From the NCBI GenBank assembly GCA_036971615.1, contig JAYKKR010000003.1, positions 2,356,001 to 2,420,000 of the forward strand: a stretch of 64,000 nucleotides of DNA. Reading direction: 5' to 3'. Position 1 is the first letter of the stretch. Each line of letters opens with the position of its first letter. The stretch comes from Amyloporia xantha (lineage: Eukaryota; Basidiomycota; Agaricomycetes; Polyporales; Adustoporiaceae). The position numbers and the translations under genes are program-made. Below are positions 48,101-60,802 of the stretch, piece by piece. The notes under the pieces were generated by a model. That model was not told the origin of the DNA. It made no database searches and saw nothing but the letters and a program-made list of their open reading frames with translations.

Positions 48101-51100
48101 GATATGATCAGTGACTCGAAGGTTGACCTCATAATGTCGATCAACGTGATGAGGCGGAGTGCGCGCAGTGCTTTCAACGACCTAGTGAGACGACTGAGTC
48201 CACCGATGAAAATCAGACCTGTGACGAGGTTGACAAGTACGCCGGCCAAAATGAAGAAGTCCAAGATGTTCCAGATGCTTCGCACGTAAGCATTGGGTGT
48301 GAAAACCAGTCCATCCGCTATAATCTTGACGACGAACTCCAGAAACAACATGAGGCCGAAAGTGACTTCGGCAATGTCGAACCAAGTACCACGAATAAGC
48401 CCGTGCTCGATATAGTAGTTGCGGCGGTAGGTGGGAGTGGCAATACTTTCGACGACGACACCGCCAATAACGGTAAGCAGGAGCACGAGCTGAACAAGTG
48501 TATGGGCAATCGGCGAGTGGGGCGTGCCAAAAATCCGTTCTCCTCCAGCAGGAACAACTACTCTCTGACACCAGCGCCGCAATGGATTCTTCTGTGAGAA
48601 TAGCCAGAATGTCTTGTCATACGTCGGATGGTCACGGATAAAATCGGCTTTTTGAGCACGTCGCTCATAAAGTATATCAGTCACGTCCTCTGCCGCCGCC
48701 GCATCTGAGTTCAAGGCCGCAATGACTTCTCTACACACCAATCAGAATTGTAGAAAACGGCAATTCACATGACTTACAAGTAGCGTTCTGTCTCCTCGTC
48801 TATAGGGTCCTGCGGTATTGTCGAGTCCCTTCGTCCGTTTCTGATTGTAGTCATTGGCATCTGATCAACATCGGCCTCACCAGAAAATAGATGTTGCAGC
48901 CGTCGGATGTAAGATTTTGCGGAATACTGGCGAGGCCGACCTGGCTTTTCAATAGGATCCTAATAGCCCTGGTTTCAATTAAATTTCGAAAGGGACATGT
49001 TTGCTCGACTGACTTTATTCAGATTGCCATCCTTAGGCATGCTGTACTCATCAACCAAAGTTTTCTGCATGGGTAGGACAAGATCCGATGGGAGTTGTTC
49101 GACTGCAATAGACTTGGGCTGTGCCTTCATCCAAATATACGGATTCAATCTGCGAAGCCAAGGTAGACGGGTCTTCTCCGGTCGATGCGATGCCCAATAA
49201 TGGGACGCCTGTCTGCTTCGCTTCGACTCTTCCGCGATCTCGAAATTCTCGTTGATGACGGCGATGAACATTTGCAGGACGATGACTGAGGGCTCATCAG
49301 TGAGAGCCTAATGTCAACAGAAATATGTACTCACAATTAGCCAAGGAGAACCAACCCGTCAGATACAAGATCACAATAGGGGCTTGGCGAAGAGGTATTT
49401 CGGGGGGACCGACACCATAGAGAACATTCGTCCAGTTTTCCGAAGAGAATAACTGATAGGCAGCAAGGAACGAGTTGTAAATTTGCCCATAGTCGATGAA
49501 AGCGCCGCGTTGAATATCGCCCCTTAACAGTTGAACGCCCACCAGCGCGGCCACGAAGTTCAGCAGGAGGAGAAACAGGGTCATATTGGCCAACCCATAC
49601 ATATTGCCGAAAACTGCAAGCTAGAGCAAGAGCTCAGTTATATACTAGCCTACACCTCACATAAAACAGACTGACCAGCAACGGCTTCATCCTTGGAATC
49701 TCCAGGATTACACGATAGAATCTCGCCAGTTGGAAGATCGTCAACCAGGGATAAACGGTCGAATTATGGATTTCCGGGATCTGAATAATTGTCGAGCCAA
49801 GCGCGAGGAGCAGATCAAGCAGATTCTGACCACGGTAGAAGAAGTTGCGCCAGTCCGGAAATTCAGCTACGATGCGGACGATGATCTCGATGTCGAAGGC
49901 TATGGTGAGAACAAGCTCGCCTGTGTTCAATATCGATGCATGTGTCGACCCGATGTCGACAGTGCGCGTTGCTTGAAGGACTAGGGACGTAAGGGCGAGG
50001 GCGACCCAGCACCACCGAATGCTCTCGTACACCTCTTTGATGCGATTGCGGCTGGCGATACGTCTCCCGTCCACGATCGCCCAGCCTTCGTCATTCTCGT
50101 CGATGGTTGGCGCGGGCCTGAACAATATAAAGCGTTAAGACATTCGGCGACATTTAGGACGAGTGCAAGGAAGGGCACCTACGATGCAGCTCCGAAAGCA
50201 CTCCTCTTTGTCTCCGCTCGAATGGCGGCAAAAGTGTTGGTGATGACGGCGACGAACAAGTTGATCAGCCAGAAGTTGAGTACGACAATACATACGATGA
50301 AGAACAGACAAGACACGAAGAATTCAGCATCCATCATGTTATACATTATCGGAGACCACTGTTTGGAACGCATGAGTCAACATCAGCAGGACGGGCCTCG
50401 CACACATACCCCGTTGGAAGTGGCTACAATGAACACTTGCAGGGCTGAATAGTAAACCGTATCGAAGCTCTCTATGTTATTGTAAGGGTTCCACTGGTTT
50501 TCCTGAGAGTACGGGTTGTTCCTATTCAGTACAGCATGAGCCACCAGAGGAACACACTCGACTCACCATACATATGGAACCTTTGGGACAGATGTATCCC
50601 TTCGCAGGTCCATACGTCCCATCCTGCTTCAGGTAACCCATAACTTCCAAGTTATCCGGATTGATCCACCCGCCACAATTTTGACCGGTATCAGTCTCAG
50701 ATTCGCCCAATATAGGCAGCACATTACATGAGCGTAGGTACGATCCCTTGAACGCCTGGATCCCGATGATGCTGCGCCATACCTCATGAAAAAAATATTC
50801 AGACCCCTCAGCAAGACGACCAGACTTACGAGAAGATAATCATAGCGAATAGCACGAAATAAGCGACACTCGCGAGCAACGGGCGAGCCGTCTTCAAGGA
50901 GCGCATGATCGTCTGAACATGGAATGTTCAGCGTCGCAGAAACAATAAACATATCACGATAAACTTACCGTCGTACCAGACGTGATCGCAAGAAGCCTTG
51001 CGGTCCTCAAGACGCTTAAAGCCCGAAAGATGCCAATATGATACGTCCCCCGCTCGACCCCCGCCGTCGCCAGCGCAAACGAGATCCAGAAGCCCACAAT

Positions 51101-52821
51101 CGCAACGAAATCTATTCTGCTCCAGCTATGCCGCAGATACGGGACATTGCGCCGTGTCTGCACGCGGGCATGTGCAATGCTCAGGCGGAACGGGAGCGCA
51201 AGCACGTCAGGGTTGTCCGACCGCAGCGCCGTGGAGAAGATCGTCGGGTGCGATGGATTCCGCACGTGCGCGTGCATGTCCTGCATCTTCGAGAACGCCT
51301 TGTCCATCATGGGCGTCCGGGACTGCGCGGTGTCTGATCGGTTGTGAGACGGGCTTCGGCGTGTTAATGTTGAAGAGGCTTCGCGAGGGATGGACATCGT
51401 GGTATGTCGCAGCGCAAACGGCCGCGCTAAATTAGATAGGAGAACCTGAAGCCGTTGAGGGATGTTATGTCTATGTGAGGACAACTGTGGCTGAGAATGA
51501 GAGTGTGCGAGTGATGCATGGCGGGACAATGAGGACTGTGGCTCGATATGCGAGCCAGGTATAGATGAGTCTATATGTGCCGAAAACGAGAAGGAGGCGA
51601 ATATGGATGACGTGGGTATCTCGGGGTCTAGCAGAAATCCTGACACAACAATGCGCGCAAAAGCTTCGACACTAAATTCGTCATACGTTATAATTAGTAG
51701 AGGCAGAACGGGTTGTTTGACTCACGTAAAAAAACAGAACAATGAGAACAACGCATAATCCTCCCATGCGTGAAAGTAGCCTTGGATTTGCGGTGGATTT
51801 TGGCTGCCATCTGCTGCAAGCGCGAGCGAGCGGTGCGCTTGAATGGTGAGAACCACGGCATTGAAGATGATTAGTAGTAAAATAAGAGGCTCTGTCCATC
51901 TTTATGGAACCTTGTCAGGAACAGATACGTCAGAACAACGCGAATTACTCACGGATATACAAGCAGACGATACATTGACATCCGTATCTTGCTGGTCGGA
52001 CCAAAGCAACCAAGAGTTCGTCCACGAATAGGAAGACTTTTCGAGAGGTCCGGAAGAGCGGCGTCCTCGTCGTCCTCTTCGTCATCCTCGACTTGCTCCT
52101 TCCCATCAAGTATGCTGTCGCGCGACTCTTTGTCCCCATCCGCTAGACGTACATGATCCTCAAGCCCGAATCCAGCCAAGTTCACGACACGTATTGAGGC
52201 GCGCCGTAGCCCGTGAGATATTGCTTTCAAAGTGTTCCCCGTCCTCTTGAAGGGCGAAGGAGAAGCACTGTAACGCGTATTTCTTCGTCGCGAGCGAGGT
52301 GTCGCTGCTGATAGTTCAGGATCGGACTCGTCTGGGAGAGTCCACCCACTTGCCATCCCCGCCCGTGACATATGACTAGTCAACCGCACCTCGTCGTCCT
52401 CCCTTTGCGCGTCTGTCGACCCACGAAAGTCCGAAATCAGGGAAATAGACGACGGTCCCGCCTGCGCTGTCGGAAACGCTTCCGCTACGTTGTCGTATCT
52501 CGAGCGCGCATCTCGATACGGTAATACATTTACGTAGTCTTCGTCGGCTGGTGACGCGAACGGGTCATCGTCTAGCTTCCACCCGAACTCACCTGGTTTT
52601 GAAACGCGGGGTGATTCGGGGGGCATATCTATGCGCAGCGGGTCCTGCCCGATGTCTACCCGCCCCCAACTTGTGCGTCGGCGCGTGAAGCTGTTCCGAC
52701 TGTCAGATGGAACGAGTGAGGGGGAATCTGGACGAGAGTTGCCGATGCCTGCAGGGGTGCCTGTGAGGTCAACAGCAGAGGTTGATGAGTCTCTAGACGG
52801 CGAGCGCGACAGCCTCTCCAT
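45125..52821 (-). CDS. CCH1: Voltage-gated calcium channel Cch1
   Basis: A very large multi-exon gene. The ATG at 52821 begins [18 protein letters not shown] and the last exon ends [11 protein letters not shown] at 45125. The N-terminal 280 residues are polar and disordered. Then come four six-helix repeats. Pore segments read ATSNGWSPIMY (I), [12 protein letters not shown] (II), [13 protein letters not shown] (III) and [12 protein letters not shown] (IV). The S4 of repeat III is [17 protein letters not shown]; the others carry fewer basic residues. After repeat IV lies an EF-hand-like stretch ([19 protein letters not shown]). Known: Cch1 with Mid1 forms the high-affinity Ca2+ uptake system of the fungal plasma membrane, used in mating, stress and ER-calcium depletion responses. 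About 2,000 residues, normal for the family. It converges on eIF3a with 198 bases between stops. Confidence 0.92.
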
Positions 52822-53205
52822 TATGCGCTGCCTGCACCAGCAGGAGAATAGCTGTATATGTTATGGTTGCAGTCTAAGTCCAAGTAATACTATAGACTTA
52901 GTATCGCTGCGGGGACAATCATCATGTCACCGAGCATAAACGAACCGCTCCGGGCTGATTGGTTCGGTTCAATACATATACGAGTAGCGTCAATTTCATG
53001 CTTCCTGGAATTTGGCTGAACTGCTCTAGTGAATAGCCACCGTGGCTGGAACATCTAAGTGCACACCGTTATAATCACCAGCAGATTAGTTGTTAACGCG
53101 TCCCACCGGAAGTTGAGCTTGTCCTCTGGCAGACTAATCTGAGTGGGTCCCAGAGGCATCGTTAATAACCACTAAAATCCTACTGATCCTCCTCTTTTCT
53201 AGTCG
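52822..53205. promoter_or_regulatory. Bidirectional promoter, Cch1 / Cbp3
   Basis: 384 bases separate the divergent start codons of the calcium channel and the cytochrome bc1 assembly chaperone. It contains CCAAT-like (ctgattggttcggtt at about 52955) sequence. No conserved motif can be proven from one genome. Confidence 0.5.
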
Positions 53206-54418
53206 ATGGCCGGTCGTCCCATGCTTAATGCTTTTCGTCTACGACACGCTCTTCGACCATACCATGCTCGCTTCATAGCGTCTGGATCAGCTTCACCATC
53301 TGACCAGACGACTAACATACCCAATCCCCCTCAAAATCCACAACGTCAGCCAAAATCATGGTTGACGCGAAAACTAGAAGCCTCTCCCGCTGCCAAAAGC
53401 GCTTTCTTGAAAATGGCGAATCTCATGGGGTACGGGAGCCCCAAGCAGGTTGCGGGACGGCGCGCGTTCACCATGTACGAACAACTCTGCCTCGTCAGGC
53501 CAGATGAGGACAAGGCGTTTTGGCAGGAAGGTGTGTTTCTCGGGGCGTCTTGACCGGCAGGAGGGTGTTCCAGGTCAACACTGCTCTTAGGGTATGCACA
53601 TGAAACCCACTGACACGTTTTGCGCAGAATGCCACCTGCCACCCACATTTCAGTCCTGGTTCACCGTCGTGAACCTCCACGTGTGGCTACTGACAGTGCG
53701 GCTACGCGCTCTGCCCTCCCCGCACGGAATGAACCACATCCAAGCCCTCATCGACCACTTCTTCCTGGACGTCGAAGACCGCATCCGCGCCATCCTGCAA
53801 CCTGCCACGCCCGACACGATCACCGCCAACTCCCCGCTCGGCCCATATACCACGCCTTCCCAGTTCTACACCATAGCCAACAGCATCCCAGGCAAAAAGC
53901 GTCCAAAAGGGCGCGCGCCCGAACGCCTTGTCTCGCAGCAGATGAAGATATTCAAGGAGCAGTGGGCGGGGATGGGCATGTCATTCGACGTGTCGCTCCT
54001 GCAGGGCGACGCCGAGATGGCGGCGGTCGTCTGGCGCAACATCCTCGGCGGACGCGGGGCGCGGGGCATCGTCTACTCGTCCGACGACCAGCAAAAGCCG
54101 TACTTCCGGCGGTCGGTGAACCTCGTCGGAGGGGAGGTGGTGAAGGTGAAGGAGATCGAGAAGCGCGGGCTGGAGGCGGAGGAGGCACGGGACGATGGGT
54201 CGGGCGTGCACGACTACGCGCCGAGCGAGGCGGACAAGTACGTCGCGTACCCGGAGCTGATGGCGACGCTCGTCGCGTATGTCCGGCGGGAGCTCGTCCG
54301 GCTGCAAAATATCCCAGACGAGGCGATCATTGGTGCTGGTGTCGCCGGGAAAGAGGGAGCGGGTGTGCCCGATTTGCGATTCGGGTCGGTGCGGGGAGAA
54401 CGGCTGTTCGAAAATTAA
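53206..54418 (+). CDS. CBP3: Ubiquinol-cytochrome c chaperone (Cbp3/UQCC1)
   Basis: Two exons (53206-53530, 53628-54418) give 371 residues. The start MAGRPMLNAFRLRHALRPYH is arginine-rich without acids, typical of a mitochondrial presequence. The chaperone domain reads YEQLCLVRPDEDKAFWQEEC, LPPTFQSWFTVVNLHVWLL, VRLRALPSPHGMNHIQALID, HFFLDVEDRIRAIL, QMKIFKEQWAGMGMSFDVSL and LQGDAEMAAVVWRNIL, all landmarks of the family. The C-terminal part (from about residue 300) is acidic then basic. Known: with Cbp6 it binds mitoribosomes, receives newly made cytochrome b and starts complex III assembly in the matrix. Intron phase is consistent and no defect is seen. Confidence 0.93.
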
Positions 54419-56377
54419 TTTGGGTCTATTATTCTAAGGTGATGTATCTAGAAGTAATACTAATAGTGCTGAACTCCCCGTTTCTTTCCACTGCTCTCAA
54501 CGGTAGTCGGTCGCATTTTCGAAAGTATTCAATCCGTCCGGAAGCCGGTAGGTGAACGACGATAATGCGTATCACTGACTGAAATTGTCTGCACACAATC
54601 TCATGCAGAACAGACACTTTGCAAGTTATAAATTATGTGCCGGACGTCAATGAATCTTTAGTTACTATCTGCTACAGAATGGTCCCTCAGTCTATGTGCA
54701 CATGGACATGACGTATACGTGTTGCGTTCTACAAACAATGCGGCACCATGTGTGTGGTACGTCTGCAGTGGTATCGGCTTGAGTTCCCTCTCCTGTAGCA
54801 TCCGAGTTTCGCATGACCCAATGATCCATATTGCTGAATCTAGACTTGAATCCATAGGACGACTAGGACCCTCTAGAAGAGCTATGTGAACGCAGTAAAT
54901 TCGGACTGCGAGAGCAGGTGAACTTCTGCAGCGTGCGGTGATCACCTTCCGGGTCTTCTCAAGCGGAATAGCATTGCCAGTAGCTGCGATGCGCAGCGCC
55001 TGACCGTGGATCGCAAATCCTGAATTCCTACAGAAGATCCCGCAAAAGAAGCACCGGCGTTGATGTGAGCGGCAATCTGTCAATGTAGTCAACGCACTCT
55101 GACAGTACTCTGACGCAGACATGATCGGCGCATCAAAAGAGGGTACTGGCGTCCTGGTGTTTGTTACATGTCGATTTTGCAGCTGGCGGCTGTACGGTCT
55201 CATAATGACATAGCTACCCGTATAATTTTCTCAAGGGCTTTCCCGCAACATTGGATTCAAGGTCGACATTAGAATGAATGACATTCCTCCCGTGCACTCG
55301 TCGTATTCGGCAAACACATTGTCAGTGGCAATATCAGTACGTGAATATCGTTAACTTGATTTCTATGACCGATTTATTGCTGAGCTGTCCCTGTTTCCGC
55401 AGCATTCCTCTCAATACTACACTCCAATCTAATCAACGATTCGCACCTAAGTACAATGATCCGGTGCAGCGGTGCTCAAGGGCTTATGATCGGGAACATT
55501 GCACCGTTCAGCGTCACCCAAATACAGCCAAAACTCTGTTTCTTCATTCTTTGACTCTTCGTAACAAGTTGGCTGTTCTCGCAAGTATGTCTTCTTACCG
55601 CTACTTCAAGTTGCAGCGCCATTGTGCGACCGCGAACATATACCTAGCTACTTATTGAAGTACTTGGTAGGAACTCCGAGTCGCGGAGGCAGATTTGCAC
55701 CGGCGGCTGCTTGGGAAGCGCCTTGATTTGATCACGCTGCGATCACTAGGTACTCCTCTGGGAGTCCTCCGGGCGCGCATCCTAGATCAGCTCATCGACT
55801 ACCGTTGTGAAGGAATGCAAGGCGGCTACTAGGTCATCTATCAACGCCGTTTACTTGGCACGGGAATGCAATGGCCCATTGGGTTTAAGAGGGCTTCTGG
55901 CGCTCACAGTCGTAAATCGCCTAAGCTGTTCTGTATCGAATCCCGTGTAACTGACGAAGGATTTGCATATGTACGATCCATTGAAATCGCAATATCTTTG
56001 ATCTGCACCCAGTACTTGTCCGAGTCGGTCCGCGGTTCTTTATCTTCCACACCCGCTGAGGTTTTCAGTGAGGCTCAAGCTGAGTATGACCATTCCGAAG
56101 GTGTGGCATGTGCTTTCGAATGCGCTCTCACACTGGCCGCATCGCCAGAAGCATATAGTTTTTGGCGCTCAGAACTGACATGTGTAGAGGTCTCCACGGA
56201 TCACTATGAAGTGGGTGTCGCACTAACTCTATCAAGCGACATTGACAGGTCTGCAAAGCTTATCCACTTCGACCGTTGACCGTGAAGCGTATAAGATATA
56301 CCCCGTATACCGTCCAGCAATGCCAACCGTCTGACCACATCGAAGACACCGGTCGAACGTCTCAGATACCCGTACAA
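54419..56377. other. Intergenic with weak ORFs
   Basis: Two single-exon frames stand out by length only: minus 54658-55203 (181 codons, ATG start, cysteine- and arginine-rich centre) and plus 55866-56279 (137 codons, MQWPIGFKRAS to KLIHFDR). Neither shows a domain, a second copy or a leader, so both could be chance or decayed genes. I do not call either as a gene. Confidence 0.35.
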
Positions 56378-58106
56378 ATGTCGTCGGACCAAAAACAGGC
56401 CATCGCGTTCTTCCAGGGAACGTAGGTAACACTTCGATTAGATCAGACGATGTAATGTCTCGCTCACATTGACATATCTCAGGTGCCTCAACAACTGTTG
56501 TCAGCTATCGATTACTGGTGGGTTTATTCTACTGCAAACCCAGGTGTCTCGGCGCGTTCTAACCAAAATGTCGGATGACTAGCTCTCATTGTTTACGAAC
56601 AGCTCATTACCTCGCGTCGCGAGGTTCAATTACTGCGGAGTGGCAAACTGTCCAGTTCTAAACTCGTATTTTTGCTCAATCGCTATATACTATTGGCATT
56701 TGGGATCATCAATGCCGTGTACGTTTATCCATGGGACACACCTCTAGTATGTATTCATTTCGCACTCGCCTATACTCTCGGACTAATTTCTGCTTTATCA
56801 CGCCCAGAGGTCAGCAGTGCGCGTAATCCGGTTGATAATGTGGACTGACCTCTCTTGTATCTTCAGCTGTGAGGCAATGTCTTTGTCGTATGACATTCTC
56901 CAGATATTCCTGTATGCGACTACTGCTAGTAAGCACGATGATCTCATCTTACACCCTCAGGCGCCGCTGACATCGGTTTTTGGAACAAGTCTTTTCTGCA
57001 CTGCGAGCATATGCTATCAACAATCGCGACCGAATTTCAGCTCTGATCGTCCTTTCCTTAGGCATAGTACCCGTCGTTGTCAATATCGTAAGTAGTCGTC
57101 TACGGGAAAAGACATTTATTTGCTGAAATAGCGCGTAGCTCAATGCAGCTATGACCTCTTACGATACGGTGGAGTGGATCGATGGCAATCCTGAGTGCGG
57201 AAATGATAACTATATGTCACAAAGTACCATGAACATGTAGGTAACATCCGTCATCATGAGGGCCACAAGCTGATGTTACTCTTCATAGATGTAAAGAAAC
57301 GCTGTATCCATTTGACAAATAGCTAAACTGATCTTGATAATGGATTCTAGTGACGATCGTAACGCGTACTTGTGCCATCGTCGCAGACTTGATCGTCCTT
57401 GTGATCACCTGGTCAAGGACATATAAATTATTCAAGGCGACTAGACAAACCGATGTCAGGCTATCGCTGGTGACGCTCTTATTAAGAGACGGTATGTTCC
57501 TCTTCGCTGTATCAATACGCTCAGTGCTGACTCTGCTGGTCGTAATAAACTAGGCACTATCTACTTCGGGTGTGTTTAATTTCGATGATGTACCTCGTTG
57601 TGCATCTCCTCACCTTATTTCAGATGCCTTTTGATCTTGAATATCATTGAAATGATACTATCCATCCGTGATGGGGTGCGTTCTCTGTTCAGGATGTCAC
57701 CTATACTCTCTGACATGTCCGAGTACAGCCCTATTTTGGAGAGGCCACAGAATTTATCGCCATGTCAGCGCAGTCTCCTCTTGTCACGACTCGTCTTTCT
57801 CATTCCTAATTCAGGATTCCGTCAATCCTGATTTCCCGGTTTTTGATGAACCTCAACAACGTGCAGCATTCCATGGGTATCACCTCGACGTCAGACAGGC
57901 CGTCTTTTGTCCGAACCCGATCAGAATCATTGTCAATACACTTCGCGGACAGCATGGGAGCGTCTCTCTCTGACGACTCCATCTTCCTGTCCTCGGACGA
58001 CTATATGGAAACCACACGATATGGCGACGAAGAGCGAAATTACATGGAGATGGACGCCGTCGGGCCGTATGAGAGGGAACTGGCACTCGAGACTCAGGAA
58101 TGTTAG
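56378..58106 (+). CDS. DUF6533 multi-span membrane protein, copy G
   Basis: Starts MSSDQKQAIAFFQGT and joins CLNNCCQLSIT and ALIVYEQLITSRREVQLLRS through GT-AG introns in phase. It then reads LSSSKLVFLLNRYILLAFGI, INAVYVYPWDTPL, FSALRAYAINNRDR, LIVLSLGIVPVVVNI, VTRTCAIVADLIVLVITW, LSLVTLLLRDG and an exon LILNIIEMIL. The last exon is acidic (DSIFLSSDDYMETTRYGDEE, ending LETQEC). All DUF6533 landmarks are present. It is a separate lineage from the array at 1.5-15.6 kb, lies about 41 kb away and on the other strand. Known: uncharacterised family with about seven helices, abundant in mushrooms. Function unknown. Confidence 0.65.
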
Positions 58107-58195
58107 CTTGAATATATCCGTTACCACTATACACGAAGCCTAATGCATACTAGCACAGTACCGTACATCTGTATAATGACATAGCATAGAGACAC

Positions 58196-60459
58196 CTACA
58201 TAACGACCATCCCGGGGGCTGGAGGTAGACCCGCGCCTGCCATGAACGTAGCAGCCAACCCACCCTCATCATCAATCTCCATGCCAGAGACGAACCCACT
58301 CCCTGCCTGGACGTTCATCGCCTTGTTAGCTGTGCGGCGCGCCTTCTTCGCTTCCTTCTTGAGCACCCGCCTGCTCAAGGGATTCGAGCTGGCCATCGCG
58401 CGCTGAACATGCTGGTCCACTGGAGCATCATAGGCCGGCACGTCGTGTGACCGCCGCAGACGTTTCGGCGCGCGAGTGTGGGTATCCAAGTTTTGCTGCT
58501 GCGAGGCCTGTGACGACGATGACGGGATGGCCGAAGGCGCGGGCGAGGAAGAGCGGCTCCGTTTACGTGGAATTTGAGGAGCCAGGTCGTCGGATTCCAT
58601 CTGGACCCTACTAGAGCGTCAGCGCATGCACCAACCACTTGCGATAAAATGAATTCAGGCGTTGCAAGCAGCTCCGTCATATGCCGCGACACGAAAGATG
58701 CCCAACGTCCCATGATCGAGAAAAGCACATAAAAAGCAACTTGGCTCACCCGTCCTGATCCATTTCATCAGCCACCTCTTCTTCCGCCCCTACATCCATC
58801 GCATCGGAACCATCAGCGTTCCCGAATGCTCCCGCATCCGCTGCGCCGAACAAACCCTCGAGCGTGAAAGGTTTCGCAAATTCGGTCACAATCTGAGCCT
58901 GCCCCACGTTTTCCGCGCCTGGTGCGACAGTGCGCTCGCCGGATTCCACGACGGTAGAAGGGATCAATGAAGGGTGAATGGCTGGCGGCTCAGAGTGATA
59001 TGGAATCTTTTGGTGGTTCCAATCTGTCAAGATTGTCCGAGCGGCAGAGAGGATATCGGGGGTGCCTCCCTAAGTAACGATGGTTGGTGGATTGACTACG
59101 ACAGACAGGCTATTATGCTGACCTTTAGAAGACGGCCCGTTGTAAGAGCCAACATTGTCAGAAATTCGAGGGTGTTCCCAATTTCCGGAAGATTATAAAT
59201 TTTCTTCAGCGAGTCGGGGTGTGTCCGACCAACGATCTCTTCCACTAGAATTCCGCTAAGCTCATGCCCATCGACGTGGACCAAGGTACTGACCTAGCGC
59301 AATTGGGTCCTCTATGTCCTCCACTTTGATAACGTTTCGGAGTAGAACGTTGCTTTTTGATTGTGACTTCCCGTCGTCGAAATCATCATCATCAAAAACG
59401 ACACCTGGAGAGTCTAAAATGCGAAGTCCCCGTTCCAGTTGGATAGTCTGGAGCTCTTTTGTATGGCCAGGCTGAGCAGCCACTGCACAGACCTTCCAGA
59501 AAGGGCATCAAGCTGATGCACGTTGTTCCATGTTCGTTTGCGTACCTTTGATCGCTTCAAAGTATTAATCAGACTACTCTTCCCAACGTTTGGGTATCCC
59601 ACAACACCGACCGTCACGCTCTGCGCAGCGCTAGGTCTATACGCCTTCAGCAATCGCACCAGGGCAGGTGCTGTCGGAGATGAGAGTCTTGACCGTTGGT
59701 TATTCGAGGCAGAACGGAAGGGAAGAGTGGGCGTGGAGTGACGGAGATGTCGGAGCCAAGCTTGTGCGTTTTCACGGGGAACAAGGTCTGTGTGTTTATC
59801 GCTAAGAGAATAATGAATAGTAAAAGGGGCGGTGGCTCATACCGATTTTATTCAACACGAAGACAAGCTTCTTTCCTTCACTCTCCCGTCGCCGGACCTC
59901 CTCCTCAACTAAGCGACTACGGCAGCCCTCCGGATCACGGGCATCGAGTACCATGATCACAATATCGCTTTCATCAACGACCTTGTGGAGGGCGCGGATG
60001 TGATACCTACGCAACTGCTCCTTTGTTTTGAGCGGGCCTGGTGCAGAAGAAGCCTGGTCGAGCGACGACGCATTCTGGGATGAGGCGGAGGAGTCCGCCA
60101 GAAGAGCGAGTGATGATAAGGTCGGCTCCGTTGCCATTTGCGCATCTGGGTCAGCACGATGCGGGCCGGGATTCTGTACGACGAAATACGATCGGTGAAT
60201 TGCCATAAGACGGGATGAAGATGAATATATACCCCATGCGCCCACACCTTGTCCACTTTGCGCGCTTTCAAGGTGGGAAGACGAGGTATTCCCGGATCCT
60301 TCTTCAGCTCTAGCAGAAGGATTCTCGATGAGATGATGGTAGGAGATCTCATACAACTACGCACTTGATTTTAGGGGGACGTCCAGCTTGCGAGTTTCTA
60401 TGTTAGAGTTGAGCGGTGGCAGAATCTGAATGAAGAGTGGACATACTATTTCTTCCCAT
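58196..60459 (-). CDS. Circularly permuted nucleolar GTPase, Grn1/GNL3 type
   Basis: Predicted start MGRNKTRKLDVPLKS (ATG at 60459) joins KLKKDPGIPRLPTLKARK, the GNL3 N-terminal landmark, then LKTKEQLRRYHIRALHKVV. The GTPase motifs come in permuted order: G5* DARDP (VLDARDPEGC), G4 NKID (FVLNKIDLVPRENAQAW), G1 GYPNVGKSS, switch GHTKE and G3 DSPG (ILDSPGVVFDDDD). A C-terminal acidic segment and a basic tail (IPRKRSRSSSPAPS) end MVVM at 58196. Known: this class acts in 60S ribosome assembly and nucleolar export; the permuted order is the family hallmark. Introns join in phase through NKI/DLV and DG/VQMESDD. The N-terminal basic region is much shorter than usual, so an upstream exon may be missing. 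Confidence 0.88.
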
Positions 60460-60802
60460 GATTTCCCGCTCAATTCTTGGTGAGTTCTAACACCAATTGT
60501 CAAAATAGTAGGTACAAGCTGGCCGATGTTCTTTCTCTCCCTGGACTTGTCTGATAATCACGTGTTTTACATGACTTTTAATCGCTGCGTTGAGCGCCCA
60601 TGGGCGCTCGTGCAGTGTGCACCGCTCAAGACCGCTCAGCGCTCAATATTATTATAATCACGACCCCGCTGTGGGACCGAGGGACTTGCCTCCAGTCGGC
60701 CGGCCCTGCTGGTGCCCAGTACTGTACTACTCGCACCAGCTACGTATTCCAGTCCAGCCTGCACTCATCCTTTTGAAGATAGAATAATCTTCAACTTGAG
60801 CC
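60460..60802. promoter_or_regulatory. Divergent promoter with perfect palindrome
   Basis: 343 bases between the GTPase start and the small cysteine-rich protein start. It holds an 18-base perfect palindrome GAGCGCCCATGGGCGCTC at 60592-60609, followed within 45 bases by repeated CGCTCA units. This could be a binding site for a dimeric regulator, but no factor is implied. Confidence 0.5.

Noticed and set aside
53620..54555. 311-codon plus-strand frame inside Cbp3
   Set aside because: Alternative frame of the Cbp3 second exon, arginine-rich through GC bias; the chaperone frame carries the family motifs.
54658..55203. 181-codon minus-strand frame
   Set aside because: Single exon, no domain, no second copy; kept only as a note in the intergenic entry.
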